64,000 nucleotides of DNA. Source: Alistipes muris (GTDB lineage: Bacteria; Bacteroidota; Bacteroidia; Bacteroidales; Rikenellaceae). The stretch covers positions 1 to 64,000 of the forward strand of contig NZ_CALPDD010000007.1 in NCBI RefSeq assembly GCF_943193205.1. The letters run 5' to 3'. Made by a program: the position numbers and the translations under genes. Below the pieces are notes generated by a model. The model had not been told where the DNA came from. It was given only the letters and a program-made list of their open reading frames with translations, and did not search any database. Positions 25,901-34,119 of the stretch are shown here, piece by piece (the first letter of the stretch is position 1; the number at the start of each line of letters is the position of its first letter).

Positions 25901-26547
25901 AGTATTCCGAGCAGTTCTTCGGCCCGGTCGATGATGTGGTCCGCGCCTGCCTGTTCGAGTTCGGCGCGGGTGCGGAATCCCCACGCGACGCCGGCTGACC
26001 GCACTCCTGCGGCCTTGGCCGTTTCTATGTCGATGCCCGAATCGCCTATGTAGAGGGTCCGTTCGCGCGTGATGCCCGTGCGGGCCAATATCTCTTCCAC
26101 CACCGCCGGGTCGGGCTTCAGCGCCACCCCTGCGCGCTGCCCGAAAACCGGGTCGAACGGTATTTGCGGGAAGAAAAGCCGGACGAGCTTTTCGGTGCCT
26201 GCCTGAAACTTGTTGGAAGCCACGGCCAGCCGCACGCCCCGGCGTACCAGCTCGGAGAGCAGTTCGGGGATGTCGGGGTAGGGCTTGGTGTAGGTGTCGA
26301 TATGTTCGGTGTAGTAGCGTACGAAGTCAGCCCGCATCAGCGCCACGTTCTCGGGCGAGCGCAACGGTTCGGGCAGGGCCCGTTCCACCAGCCGCATGAT
26401 GCCGTTGCCCACGAAACCGCAATATTCGTCGTAGGAGTGCTGCGGCAGTCCGCGCAGCGCCAGCGAGGCGTTGCACGCCACGGCCAGGTCGCCGATGGTG
26501 TCGAGCAGCGTGCCGTCGAGGTCGAAAATCGCCAGTTCGGTCTTCAT
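25897..26547 (-). CDS. gph: Phosphoglycolate phosphatase-like HAD hydrolase
   Basis: A 216-residue haloacid-dehalogenase phosphatase: motif I FDLDGTLLDT, motif II VASNK, motif III KPDP and motif IV GDSGIDIETAKAAG are all present, with a helical cap between motifs I and II. This matches the Gph subgroup, which removes 2-phosphoglycolate, though HAD substrates are hard to predict. The start ATG overlaps the nhaC stop by four bases, so it is translated with it. Its stop overlaps the convergent sigma-54 activator stop by four bases. Confidence 0.85.
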   Translation of the reverse strand: MKTELAIFDLDGTLLDTIGDLAVACNASLALRGLPQHSYDEYCGFVGNGIMRLVERALPEPLRSPENVALMRADFVRYYTEHIDTYTKPYPDIPELLSELVRRGVRLAVASNKFQAGTEKLVRLFFPQIPFDPVFGQRAGVALKPDPAVVEEILARTGITRERTLYIGDSGIDIETAKAAGVRSAGVAWGFRTRAELEQAGADHIIDRAEELLGIL

Positions 26548-27983
26548 CGTTTTCTGCGGATGCGTCCGTCCACGGCCGCTACCGCGAGCGACATCAGCGG
26601 ACTGACTATGTTGAAGATGCAGTAGGGCATGTAGACGAAGGTCGATACACCCAGCACCGTGGCCTGCGTCATGCCGCACGAATTCCACGGCACGAGTACC
26701 GAGCAGACCGTGGCCGAATCCTCGACCGAGCGGCTGAGCAGGCGCGCATCGAGCCCCCGTTCGGCGTACAGCTCGCGGAAAAGGCGTCCCGAAAGAATGA
26801 TGGAAATGTATTGGTCGGCCGTGCAGAGGTTGAAGAAGATGCCCGCACCCACGGTTGAGGCCACGGCCGGAAATCTGCGGCGCACCAGCTGCAGGAAGAT
26901 TCCGGTCAGCGACCGCAGCATGCCGCTGCCCGTCATCACGCCGCCGAAGCACATGGCGCAGATAATCAGCCACACGGTGTTGAGCATGCCGGCCATGCCG
27001 CGTGTGGCGATCAGTTCGTCGAGCTGGAGGTTGCCCGTTTCGATGGCTGTCGGGCCGAAGCAGGTCATCAGCACCCCCTTGAATCCCGAGAGGAATCCGA
27101 GTTTTTCGACCCCCGCCACTTCGGCCACCAGCCCGGGCTGTGCGGCAAGCATGGCGATGCAGGCGAATACCGTGGCGGCGAAGAGGGTGACGATTGCCGG
27201 GAGCTTGCGCGCGATAAGCAGGCCCGTCGCCAGCGGCACCAGCAGCAGCCACGGCGTGATGCGGAACGAGGCGCGCAGCGTCTCGGCGTAGAGTTGTGCG
27301 TGGGTGCCGGTTTCGTGGTCGAGCGTGAGGCCCGCTACGGTGAAGACAGCCAGCGCAAGGAGCATCGACGGCACGGTGGTGCGCAGCATGTAGCGGATGT
27401 GGGCGAAGACGTCGACCCCGACGGTCGAGGAGGCCAGCACCGTGGTGTCGGAGAGCAGCGACAGCTTGTCGCCGAAGTAGGCGCCCGAGATGATGGCTCC
27501 GGCCACCCAGCCTTCGGGGAATCCCATCGCCCGGCCGATGCCCATCAGTGCCACGCCGATGGTGGCGATGGTCGTCCACGAACTTCCGGTCATCAGCGAC
27601 ACTCCGGCGCAGATGACCGAAGTGGCTACCAGGAAGAACGACGGATGCAGGATTCTCAGACCGTAGCATATCATCGTCGGGACTACGCCGCTGACCATCC
27701 ACGACCCTGCTATGGCGCCGATGAGCAGCAGGATGATGATGGCCGACGCCGAAGCGCGGATGTTGTCGATGACGGCTTCTTCGAGCACCGCCCAGCGGCA
27801 GCGGTAGATGCCTATCGAGAGCATCACGCAGACCGAGGCGGCCGACAGCAGGGCGATCTGGCTGCCTCCGTCGATGGCGCCGCCGCCGAAGCAGCGGATG
27901 ACGACGTAGAGCAGCAGCGTGAGTACCGCCAGCGGGATGACCGCCACCCACGGCGACGGTGTTTTCGTTGTTTCGTGTTGCAT
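26544..27983 (-). CDS. nhaC: NhaC-family Na+/H+ antiporter
   Basis: A 479-residue inner-membrane antiporter of the NhaC family with about 11-12 hydrophobic segments. Characteristic stretches are VICAGVSLMTGSSWTT, ISGAYFGDKLSLLSDTTVLAS and the C-terminal VEDSATVCSVLVPWNSCG. It probably exports Na+ in exchange for protons, or malate/lactate in relatives (MleN). The start at 27983 follows the promoter element at 28013-28020; the longer frame is rejected. It is translationally coupled to gph and divergent from the cytochrome bd genes. Confidence 0.9.
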   Translation of the reverse strand: MQHETTKTPSPWVAVIPLAVLTLLLYVVIRCFGGGAIDGGSQIALLSAASVCVMLSIGIYRCRWAVLEEAVIDNIRASASAIIILLLIGAIAGSWMVSGVVPTMICYGLRILHPSFFLVATSVICAGVSLMTGSSWTTIATIGVALMGIGRAMGFPEGWVAGAIISGAYFGDKLSLLSDTTVLASSTVGVDVFAHIRYMLRTTVPSMLLALAVFTVAGLTLDHETGTHAQLYAETLRASFRITPWLLLVPLATGLLIARKLPAIVTLFAATVFACIAMLAAQPGLVAEVAGVEKLGFLSGFKGVLMTCFGPTAIETGNLQLDELIATRGMAGMLNTVWLIICAMCFGGVMTGSGMLRSLTGIFLQLVRRRFPAVASTVGAGIFFNLCTADQYISIILSGRLFRELYAERGLDARLLSRSVEDSATVCSVLVPWNSCGMTQATVLGVSTFVYMPYCIFNIVSPLMSLAVAAVDGRIRRKR

Positions 27984-28012
27984 TTTTCTGACCGGATAAC
28001 CTGACCGGGGGC

Positions 28013-28020
28013 AAAAATAC
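28013..28020 (-). promoter_or_regulatory. Promoter -7 element for nhaC-gph
   Basis: TATTTTTG on the minus strand, 30 nt before the nhaC start. Confidence 0.6.
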
Positions 28021-28098
28021 AAAATAAAGTGCAACGGCGGAATACGGCGGGCGGTTTGCGGCGATTTTTGCGGAGCGTGCGGCAAATGCGTGCGGCCG

Positions 28099-28305
28099 AT
28101 GATGGCGTTTCTCAGACGGGTGGTGTTCTTCTATGTCGACGGGTTCCGGGCGATGACCCTCGGCCGGACCTTGTGGGCCATTGTCCTGGTCAAGCTGTTC
28201 ATCATGTTCGCCGTGCTCCGGCTTTTCTTCTTCCCCGATTTGCTCGCCGGGAAAAGCGCGCCCCAGCAGGCGGCCTGCGTGCTGGAGCAGCTCACCGGAA
28301 TTTGA
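28099..28305 (+). CDS. DUF4492 small membrane protein, cytochrome bd-associated
   Basis: A 68-residue protein with one membrane segment (IVLVKLFIMFAVLRLFFFP) and the DUF4492 signature YVDGFRAMTLGRTLW. In Bacteroidetes this gene regularly precedes cydAB, so it is probably a small accessory subunit or assembly factor of the oxidase, analogous in size to CydX but not homologous. I prefer the ATG at 28099 to a GTG at 28090. cydA starts 15 nt downstream. Confidence 0.85.
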   Translation: MMAFLRRVVFFYVDGFRAMTLGRTLWAIVLVKLFIMFAVLRLFFFPDLLAGKSAPQQAACVLEQLTGI

Positions 28306-28320
28306 AATCCTGAATCGAAT

Positions 28321-29907
28321 ATGGTTTCCGATTATTTGCAGACCGTCGACTGGTCGCGGGCGCAGTTCGCTCTGACGGCCGTCTATCATTGGCTTTTCGT
28401 GCCGCTCACGCTCGGGCTGAGCGTGCTGGTCGCCATCATGGAGAGTTGCTGGGTGCGCACCGGCGACGAGTTCTGGCGGCGGACCGCCCGTTTCTGGATG
28501 CGGCTGTTCGGGGTCAATTTCGCCATCGGCGTGGCCACGGGGCTCATCCTCGAATTCGAGTTCGGCACCAACTGGTCCAACTATTCCTACTTCGTCGGCG
28601 ATATTTTCGGCGCGCCGCTCGCCATCGAGGGCATCATGGCGTTCTTCCTCGAAACCACCTTCATTGCCGTCATGTTCTTCGGGTGGGACAAGGTGAGCCG
28701 TAGGGTCCACCTCACCGCTACGTGGCTCACGGCCGTCGGCGCCAGCCTTTCGGCCTGGTGGATTCTGGTGGCCAACGCCTGGATGCAGTATCCCGTCGGG
28801 TGTACGTTCAACCTGGGGAGCGTGCGCAACGAAATGACCTCTTTCTGGGAGGTCGCCTTTTCGCCCGTCGCCGTCAACAAGTTTTTCCATACCGTCGCTT
28901 CGTCGTTCATGCTCGCCGCGCTGTTCGTCGTCGGCGTCAGCGCGTGGTATCTGCTGCGCCGCCGCGAGGAGCGGATGGCCCGGCAGAGCATCGGCGTGGC
29001 GTCGGTGTTCGGATTCGTCTTCGCGCTCGTCACTGCCTTTACGGGTGACCGTTCGGGGGCGCTTGTCGCCCGCGTCCAGCCCATGAAGCTGGCCGCTTTG
29101 GAGGCGCTCTACAACGGTCAGGCCGGGGCGCCGCTCACGGTCGTCGGGGTGCTCCGGCCCGCAGGCAGCCGCACGGCCGACGATCCTTTCTATTTCGGGT
29201 TAGGCGTTCCCAAATTGTTGTCGGTCATGAGTTTCCGCGATGCGCAGGCCTATGTGCCGGGTATCGGCGACCTGTTGGCGGGCAATCCGAAGCAGGGGAT
29301 TTTGTCGGCCGCCGAGAAGATGGCCCGCGGCCGGGTGGCGGTCGCAGAGCTGGCCCGTTACCGGGCGGCTTCGGAAGCGGGCGACCGCCGGACGATGGCC
29401 GCCGTGGGGCGTAAGTTCGACCCGGCGACCTCCGAGGGCGAGGAGTTTCTGAGCGAATATTTCGCTTATTTGGGTTACGGTTATCTGGATACGCCCGCGC
29501 AGCTGGTGCCCAACGTGCCGCTGCTTTTCTATTCGTTCCGCGTCATGGTCGGCGCCGGAGTCCTCTTTATCGTGGTGCTGGGCGTTGTGTGGTGGCTCAA
29601 CCGCCGCAACCGGCTTGCGTCAAAGCGGTGGCTGCTGCGGACATGCGTGTGGATGATTCCGCTGGCCTATCTCGCTTCGCAGGCGGGGTGGGTGGTGACC
29701 GAGGCGGGGCGCCAGCCGTGGGCCATTCAGAACCTGATGCCCGTGGGGGTCGCCGCCTCGAAGATTCCCGGCGCTTCGGTCAGCGTCACGTTCTTCCTTT
29801 TTCTCGCTCTTTTTACGGCGCTGTTCGTCGCTGAAGTGAGCATTCTCCTGCGGCAGATTAAAATCGGTCCCGATGCGGCCGGAAATTCCAAACCCCAGAA
29901 ACTCTGA
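28321..29907 (+). CDS. cydA: Cytochrome bd ubiquinol oxidase subunit I
   Basis: Subunit I of the quinol-oxidising, oxygen-reducing bd complex in the inner membrane, 528 residues. Heme b595 ligand His19 is in AVYHWLF. The GRQPW motif near the C-terminus and the VTAFTGDRSG start of the quinol-binding Q loop are present. The heme b558 His lies in KFFHTVASSF and the methionine in SFRVMVGAG. It heads cydAB after the DUF4492 gene. In an anaerobe it would serve respiration at nanomolar oxygen and protect against oxygen. Confidence 0.95.
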   Translation: MVSDYLQTVDWSRAQFALTAVYHWLFVPLTLGLSVLVAIMESCWVRTGDEFWRRTARFWMRLFGVNFAIGVATGLILEFEFGTNWSNYSYFVGDIFGAPLAIEGIMAFFLETTFIAVMFFGWDKVSRRVHLTATWLTAVGASLSAWWILVANAWMQYPVGCTFNLGSVRNEMTSFWEVAFSPVAVNKFFHTVASSFMLAALFVVGVSAWYLLRRREERMARQSIGVASVFGFVFALVTAFTGDRSGALVARVQPMKLAALEALYNGQAGAPLTVVGVLRPAGSRTADDPFYFGLGVPKLLSVMSFRDAQAYVPGIGDLLAGNPKQGILSAAEKMARGRVAVAELARYRAASEAGDRRTMAAVGRKFDPATSEGEEFLSEYFAYLGYGYLDTPAQLVPNVPLLFYSFRVMVGAGVLFIVVLGVVWWLNRRNRLASKRWLLRTCVWMIPLAYLASQAGWVVTEAGRQPWAIQNLMPVGVAASKIPGASVSVTFFLFLALFTALFVAEVSILLRQIKIGPDAAGNSKPQKL

Positions 29908-29912
29908 TATTT

Positions 29913-31124
29913 ATGGATACGTTCATCTTCATGCAGGTTTTTTCGCTCGGGCATGGCCCGGAGGGGGGCGGCTCTTCGGAAGCGTTCGCTTTCTTGCAGC
30001 ACTACTGGTGGTTCTTGATTTCGCTTTTGGGAGCTTTGCTCGTTTTTCTGCTTTTCGTGCAGGGCGGGCAGGCGCTGTTGTACAGCATCGGCCGGACCGA
30101 CGAGGAGCGTTCGTTGGCGGTCAATGCGCTGGGGCGCAAGTGGAAACTGACTTTCACGACGCTGGTCGTCTTCGGCGGCGCATTCTTCGCGTCGTTCCCG
30201 CTTTTCTATTCGACTTCGTTCGGCGGGGCGTTCTACGTGTGGATGGCGGTTCTGTTCTGTTTCGTGGTGCAGGCCGTGGCTTACGAATATCGCCGCAAGC
30301 CTGCCAACGTGCTGGGCGCAAAAACGTTCGATGCGTTTTTGCTGGTCAACGGCATCTTGGGCCCGTTCTTGCTGGGCACGGCCCTTTCGACCCTTTTCAC
30401 CGGGGCCCCGTTCACCGTCGACCGGCTTAATCTGGCCGACCCCGGCACCAACGGCAGCACCGTCATTTCGCAATGGACCACCCCGTGGTATGGGCTCGAT
30501 GCGCTGGCCGTCGTGTGGAACCCGGTGCTGGGCGTCGCTGTCGTTCTGCTCGCCATGACGCTCGGCTGTCAGTATCTGATGAACAGTGTCGGCGACGAAC
30601 CCGTTTTCTGCCGGGCCCGCAGGCGGATGTTGTTTTGCGGGTGCGGATTCGTGCCTTTCTTCGTGGCGTGGCTGGTGCATCTGCTTTTCGCCACGGGTTA
30701 CACGGAGAACCCGGCCGGGCTGATTACAGCCGAACCTTATAAATATCTGCACAATTTTTCTCAGATGCCTTTTCTGGCTGTCGGGCTCGCGGTCGGCGTG
30801 GGGTTGGTGTTGTGGAGCGTTTATGCGGGCTGGCGCGGCAGCCGCAAGGCGATTTGGTACGGCGGTGCCGGAACGGTGCTCGCCGTTTTGGCGCTGCTGC
30901 TTTGTGCCGGGTGGAACCACACGGCTTATTACCCCTCGCTGGCCGACATGCAGTCGTCGCTGACGATCCGCAACTCGTCGTCGAGCCTTTTCACGCTGCG
31001 GGTGATGGCGTATGTTTCGCTGCTGGTTCCGTTCGTGCTGGCTTATATATGGTATGCGTGGCGGGCCGTCAGCCGCAGGCCGCTCACACGCGGCGAGCTG
31101 CATGGCGACGGACACCAATATTGA
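29913..31124 (+). CDS. cydB: Cytochrome bd ubiquinol oxidase subunit II
   Basis: Subunit II of the bd oxidase, 403 residues, with about nine membrane segments (for instance FLISLLGALLVFLLFVQGGQ, MAVLFCFVVQAVAYEYR and VLAVLALLLCAGW). The LQHYWWFLISLLGALLVF start and the ANVLGAKTFD and NHTAYYPSL stretches are typical of Bacteroidetes CydB. Starts five bases after cydA and is followed by a bidirectional hairpin shared with fabI. Confidence 0.94.
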   Translation: MDTFIFMQVFSLGHGPEGGGSSEAFAFLQHYWWFLISLLGALLVFLLFVQGGQALLYSIGRTDEERSLAVNALGRKWKLTFTTLVVFGGAFFASFPLFYSTSFGGAFYVWMAVLFCFVVQAVAYEYRRKPANVLGAKTFDAFLLVNGILGPFLLGTALSTLFTGAPFTVDRLNLADPGTNGSTVISQWTTPWYGLDALAVVWNPVLGVAVVLLAMTLGCQYLMNSVGDEPVFCRARRRMLFCGCGFVPFFVAWLVHLLFATGYTENPAGLITAEPYKYLHNFSQMPFLAVGLAVGVGLVLWSVYAGWRGSRKAIWYGGAGTVLAVLALLLCAGWNHTAYYPSLADMQSSLTIRNSSSSLFTLRVMAYVSLLVPFVLAYIWYAWRAVSRRPLTRGELHGDGHQY

Positions 31125-31127
31125 AAA

Positions 31128-31155
31128 ATGCGGGGCCTCATCCGAGGCCCCGCAT
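31128..31155. terminator. Bidirectional hairpin between cydB and fabI
   Basis: A perfect 12-bp stem (ATGCGGGGCCTC / GAGGCCCCGCAT) with a four-base loop sits three bases after the cydB stop and 20 before the fabI stop. It can serve both convergent operons. Confidence 0.85.
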
Positions 31156-31175
31156 TCGTTTCCGTCCGTCCGGAC

Positions 31176-32045
31176 TTATTCTTTCGTCTCGCCGAACGGA
31201 TATTGGTTCTGGTGCACGTCGTCGAAGCGCATGCCCTTTTCGTAGGTCTTCATCGCGCGGCGCGACATGCCCATCGACGAGAATCCGCCGTCGTGGAAGA
31301 GGTTCTGCATCGTCACCTTGCGCGTGAAGTCCGAGAAGAGCGTCAGCACGTAGTCGGCGCAGTCTTCGGCCGTGGCGTTGCCCAGCGGCGACATGTTTTC
31401 GGCGAACGACATCAGGTCGCCCAGTCCCAGCACGCCGTTGCCCGCCGTGGTCGGCGTGGGCGACTGCGAGACGGTGTTGATGCGCACGTGCTTCTCACGG
31501 CCGTAGATGTAGCCGAAGCTCCGGGCTATGGATTCCAGCAGCGCCTTGGCGTCGGCCATGTCGTTGTAGCCGTAGAGCGTGCGCTGGGCGGCGATGTACG
31601 ACAGCGCCACGATGGAGCCCCATTCGTTGATGGCGTCCTTCTTGCGCGCTACCTGAATCGCCTTGTGGAACGAAACGGCCGAGATGTCGAGCGTTTTCGA
31701 CAGATAGTCGTAGTCCAGGTCGTCGTAGGTGCGGCCCTTGCGGACGTTGGGCGACATGCCGATGGAGTGGAGCATGAAGTCGAAGCGGCCGCCGAAGTGT
31801 TCCATCGTCTTGTCGATGAGGTTCTCCAGGTCTTCCACGCTCGTCGCGTCGGCCGGAACCACTATCGTGTTGCATTTTTTGGCCAGCTCGCCGATGGTGC
31901 CCATGCGGATGGATATGGCCGTATTCGTGAGGACGATTTCGGCGCCTTCCTCTACTGCCCGCTCCGCCACTTTCCAGGCGATGGACTGCTCGTTGAGCGC
32001 TCCGAAAATCAGACCTTTCTTTCCTTTGAGTAATTGAGATGCCAT
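31176..32045 (-). CDS. fabI: Enoyl-ACP reductase (NADH)
   Basis: FabI reduces trans-2-enoyl-ACP in the last step of fatty-acid elongation. The 289 residues have the GKKGLIFGALNEQSIAWKVAE nucleotide-binding start, the LHSIGMSPN strand and the active-site Tyr-x6-Lys in YNDMADAK. The NTVSQSPTPTTAG stretch is specific to the FabI branch seen in Bacteroidetes. The start at 32045 is set by the family N-terminus and by a promoter at 32070-32077. It is alone on its strand. Confidence 0.95.
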   Translation of the reverse strand: MASQLLKGKKGLIFGALNEQSIAWKVAERAVEEGAEIVLTNTAISIRMGTIGELAKKCNTIVVPADATSVEDLENLIDKTMEHFGGRFDFMLHSIGMSPNVRKGRTYDDLDYDYLSKTLDISAVSFHKAIQVARKKDAINEWGSIVALSYIAAQRTLYGYNDMADAKALLESIARSFGYIYGREKHVRINTVSQSPTPTTAGNGVLGLGDLMSFAENMSPLGNATAEDCADYVLTLFSDFTRKVTMQNLFHDGGFSSMGMSRRAMKTYEKGMRFDDVHQNQYPFGETKE

Positions 32046-32069
32046 GTTGTACAAGGTTAAAATTCCGGA

Positions 32070-32077
32070 CAAAAGTA
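32070..32077 (-). promoter_or_regulatory. Promoter -7 element for fabI
   Basis: TACTTTTG on the minus strand, 25 nt before the start codon. Confidence 0.6.
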
Positions 32078-32233
32078 ACAAAATTTTTTCAATCGCTCCT
32101 TTCCGGCCGTTTTTATCGGTTTAATTCCGTGCAGGCTTTTCCGCTTCGGCAGGGTCCGGATCGATTCGGCCTGCGTCCGCTCCGGCACGCGAATTGTCGG
32201 AGAACAGACAGCTTTAATTTAACAAGTTTTACG

Positions 32234-32824
32234 ATGAAAAATGTAACTTACCTTATCGAGCGGTCGAAGCAGGCCGTGCGTTACTGGTGGCTGATGCTGC
32301 TCATCGGCATCGCGCTTTTCGTGCTCGGAATCCTCGTGTTCGTCTATCCCGCTCAGAGTTACGTAAGCATGGCGGTGCTTTTCGGCTGGGTCATCCTCGC
32401 CGCAGGTATCCTGGAGGTCGTGCTCTCGGCTTCGAGCGACCATTTCGTCACGGGCCGCGGCTGGATGTTGGCCGGGGGTGTCATCCAGATTATTCTGGGT
32501 CTGATTCTGGTGTTCAATGTCGCCCTTTCGGCCGTCACGCTGCCTATCGTGCTCGGGTTCTGGCTCCTGTTCCGTGGTTTCAGCACCATCGGTCTGGGCG
32601 GCGACATGCGGGCCATGGGCATCTCGGGCGCCGGTTGGACCATCGTCGGCGGGGTTCTGCTGCTGCTGTGCGCCCTGTGGATGCTTTTCCAGCCGCTGGT
32701 CTTCGGCACGGCGTTCGTGGTCGTATGGCTCGGGGTCGCGCTGCTTTTCGCAGGCGTTTCGGCCATGGCGCTCTCGTTCCAGCTGCGGACCGCCCACCGC
32801 TGTCTGGCGAAGGGCGACTGCTGA
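32234..32824 (+). CDS. HdeD-like DUF308 membrane protein
   Basis: A 196-residue protein with six predicted membrane helices arranged as three hairpins, the DUF308/HdeD layout (WWLMLLIGIALFVLGILVF; GWMLAGGVIQIILGLILVF; GWTIVGGVLLLLCALWMLF). HdeD is linked to acid resistance in E. coli; the role here is unknown. The longer open frame upstream covers unnatural sequence, so ATG 32234 is used. Two hairpins follow the gene. Confidence 0.85.
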   Translation: MKNVTYLIERSKQAVRYWWLMLLIGIALFVLGILVFVYPAQSYVSMAVLFGWVILAAGILEVVLSASSDHFVTGRGWMLAGGVIQIILGLILVFNVALSAVTLPIVLGFWLLFRGFSTIGLGGDMRAMGISGAGWTIVGGVLLLLCALWMLFQPLVFGTAFVVVWLGVALLFAGVSAMALSFQLRTAHRCLAKGDC

Positions 32825-32843
32825 GAAGCGTACGCCGAATGAT

Positions 32844-32869
32844 AAACCGGGGAGCGAACTCCCCGGTTT
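32844..32869. terminator. Hairpin after the HdeD-like gene
   Basis: An 11-bp perfect stem (AAACCGGGGAG / CTCCCCGGTTT) with a CGAA loop, 19 nt after the stop. The T tract is short, so bidirectional use is likely. Confidence 0.75.
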
Positions 32870-32883
32870 CTTCGTGCAAAAAC

Positions 32884-32913
32884 GAGAGGAACCGGACACG
32901 TCCGGTTCCTCTC
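32884..32913. terminator. Second hairpin between HdeD-like gene and the sigma-factor operon
   Basis: A 13-bp perfect stem (GAGAGGAACCGGA and complement) with loop CACG, 15 nt after the previous hairpin. It lies 33 nt beyond the stop of the convergent 49-codon gene and probably ends that transcript. Confidence 0.75.
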
Positions 32914-32945
32914 CCCATCAAAAACTAATTGAATAACTAACCTTG

Positions 32946-33095
32946 TTAAAAATCGTCCGCAGGCCGCAGCACGTCCGAGAGATAGTGGTGCAGGTAGTAG
33001 AGGTCGGCTTCGTCGCGAATCACTTCCTTGAGCATCAGTTCGTCGTCTTCGGAGTTGGCACTGTCGGAAACTTCGTTTTTGTCAATATCCTCCAT
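32946..33095 (-). CDS. 49-residue acidic protein after the sigma factor
   Basis: A short gene starting ATG at 33095 and ending TAA: MEDIDKNEVSDSANSEDDEL, then LMLKEVIRDEADLYYLHHYL and a short end. It is strongly acidic with 14 Asp/Glu in the first 30 residues, then a predicted amphipathic helix. It begins 57 nt after the ECF sigma gene on the same strand. No membrane segment, so not a classical membrane anti-sigma. I do not recognise the family; its position suggests a partner of the sigma factor. Confidence 0.65.
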   Translation of the reverse strand: MEDIDKNEVSDSANSEDDELMLKEVIRDEADLYYLHHYLSDVLRPADDF

Positions 33096-33151
33096 AGGCA
33101 GTCTCTTTTTATATGAATAACGCAGTGTCTACGGCGAATATTGTGCAGAAC

Positions 33152-33733
33152 TCAGCACAGAACCAGATTTTTTTCCTTGATCATGCGCCGCAGGTTGATG
33201 AGCGCATAGCGCATCCGTCCCAGCGCGGTGTTGATGCTCACGCCTGTCTGCTCGGCGATTTCCTTGAAGCTCTGCCCGCCGAAGTAGCGCATCATCACCA
33301 CTTCGCGCTGTTCGGGCGGCAGCATCTCGATCAGCATCCGCACGTCGCTTTCGATTTGGCGGCTCACGATTTCGTCTTCGACCGTCTTCTCGGCCAGGCG
33401 CAGCGAACCCAGCAGGTCGTAGCCCGCTTCGGCTTCGGTCACCGATTTGTCCTGGCGCCGGGCCCGGAAGTGGTCGATTACCTGGTTGTGGGCTATGCGG
33501 AGTATCCACGAAAGGAATTTTCCGTTGTCGCAGTAGCGGCCTTCGTCGATGACGCGCACCGCTTTGATGAATGTCTCCTGAAAGATGTCTTCCGCCACGT
33601 CGCGGTCCTTGACCAGCATCCGTATGTAGTCGCGCACGCGGCGGCTGTGGCGTTCGATGAGTTGCGAAATGGCGCTCCGGTCCCCCGAAAGGTATCGGCT
33701 GAGCAATACCCGGTCATTCGACTGTACGTTCAT
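33152..33733 (-). CDS. RNA polymerase sigma-70 (ECF) factor
   Basis: A 193-residue ECF-type sigma factor. Region 2 spans about residues 20-90 (DRDVAEDIFQETFIKAVRVI, the DNA-melting W in FLSWILRIAHNQVIDHFR). Region 4 spans about 130-185 (LPPEQREVVMMRYFGGQSFKEIAEQ, ending in MRYALINLRRMI). No transmembrane anti-sigma follows; instead a tiny acidic gene does. The target promoter is unknown. Relatives in Bacteroidetes respond to envelope or general stress. Confidence 0.9.
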   Translation of the reverse strand: MNVQSNDRVLLSRYLSGDRSAISQLIERHSRRVRDYIRMLVKDRDVAEDIFQETFIKAVRVIDEGRYCDNGKFLSWILRIAHNQVIDHFRARRQDKSVTEAEAGYDLLGSLRLAEKTVEDEIVSRQIESDVRMLIEMLPPEQREVVMMRYFGGQSFKEIAEQTGVSINTALGRMRYALINLRRMIKEKNLVLC

Positions 33734-34065
33734 ACTCTTCTCCTCAATTTGGTTGCAAAGAGTAGAATTTTCTCGATAGGCGATCCGTTTTTTTTGCGTT
33801 GTTGCGAATTCGAGCCAGCGGCTCCGGCCTTCGGTTCCGGTCTTCCGGAGCGGCCTTGCTTCGGCAAGGTAAGCACTTTTTCCCGAAATACCAAACCGGC
33901 TTCCACTCCGTCCGAACCCGTCCGGGCTCTTTTTTGCGTCGTGCGGAAGTGCAAATTTCGTGCCGTGACGGCCTTTTCAGCCGGGTTTTTCCGGCGTTTT
34001 GTCTGCCCGCCGTTTTCCGGTCAACCGACCGTTTTCGCCGGTGAAATGTGCGGCTGTCCGCCATG
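33734..34065. other. Noncoding gap between sigma factor and proS
   Basis: About 330 bases, GC-rich with scattered T runs. The open frames here have no family resemblance. I see no clear promoter of the TAnnTTTG form for the sigma gene; a near match (TACTCTTTG, one base too long) lies around 33755-33763 on the minus strand. Confidence 0.5.
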
Positions 34066-34093
34066 AAAAACGCGCCGGAACAATTCCGGCGCG
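34066..34093 (-). terminator. Intrinsic terminator of proS
   Basis: A 10-bp stem (CGCGCCGGAA / TTCCGGCGCG) with a three-base loop, followed on the minus strand by five T, 27 nt after the proS stop. Confidence 0.85.
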
Positions 34094-34119
34094 CATGGAC
34101 AAACGGTTTCCCGAAATCT

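Noticed and set aside
25897-28890. Apparent 997-codon gene fusing gph with upstream sequence
   Set aside because: Only the last 216 codons are gph; the upstream part is an antisense or out-of-frame reading of nhaC and cydA.
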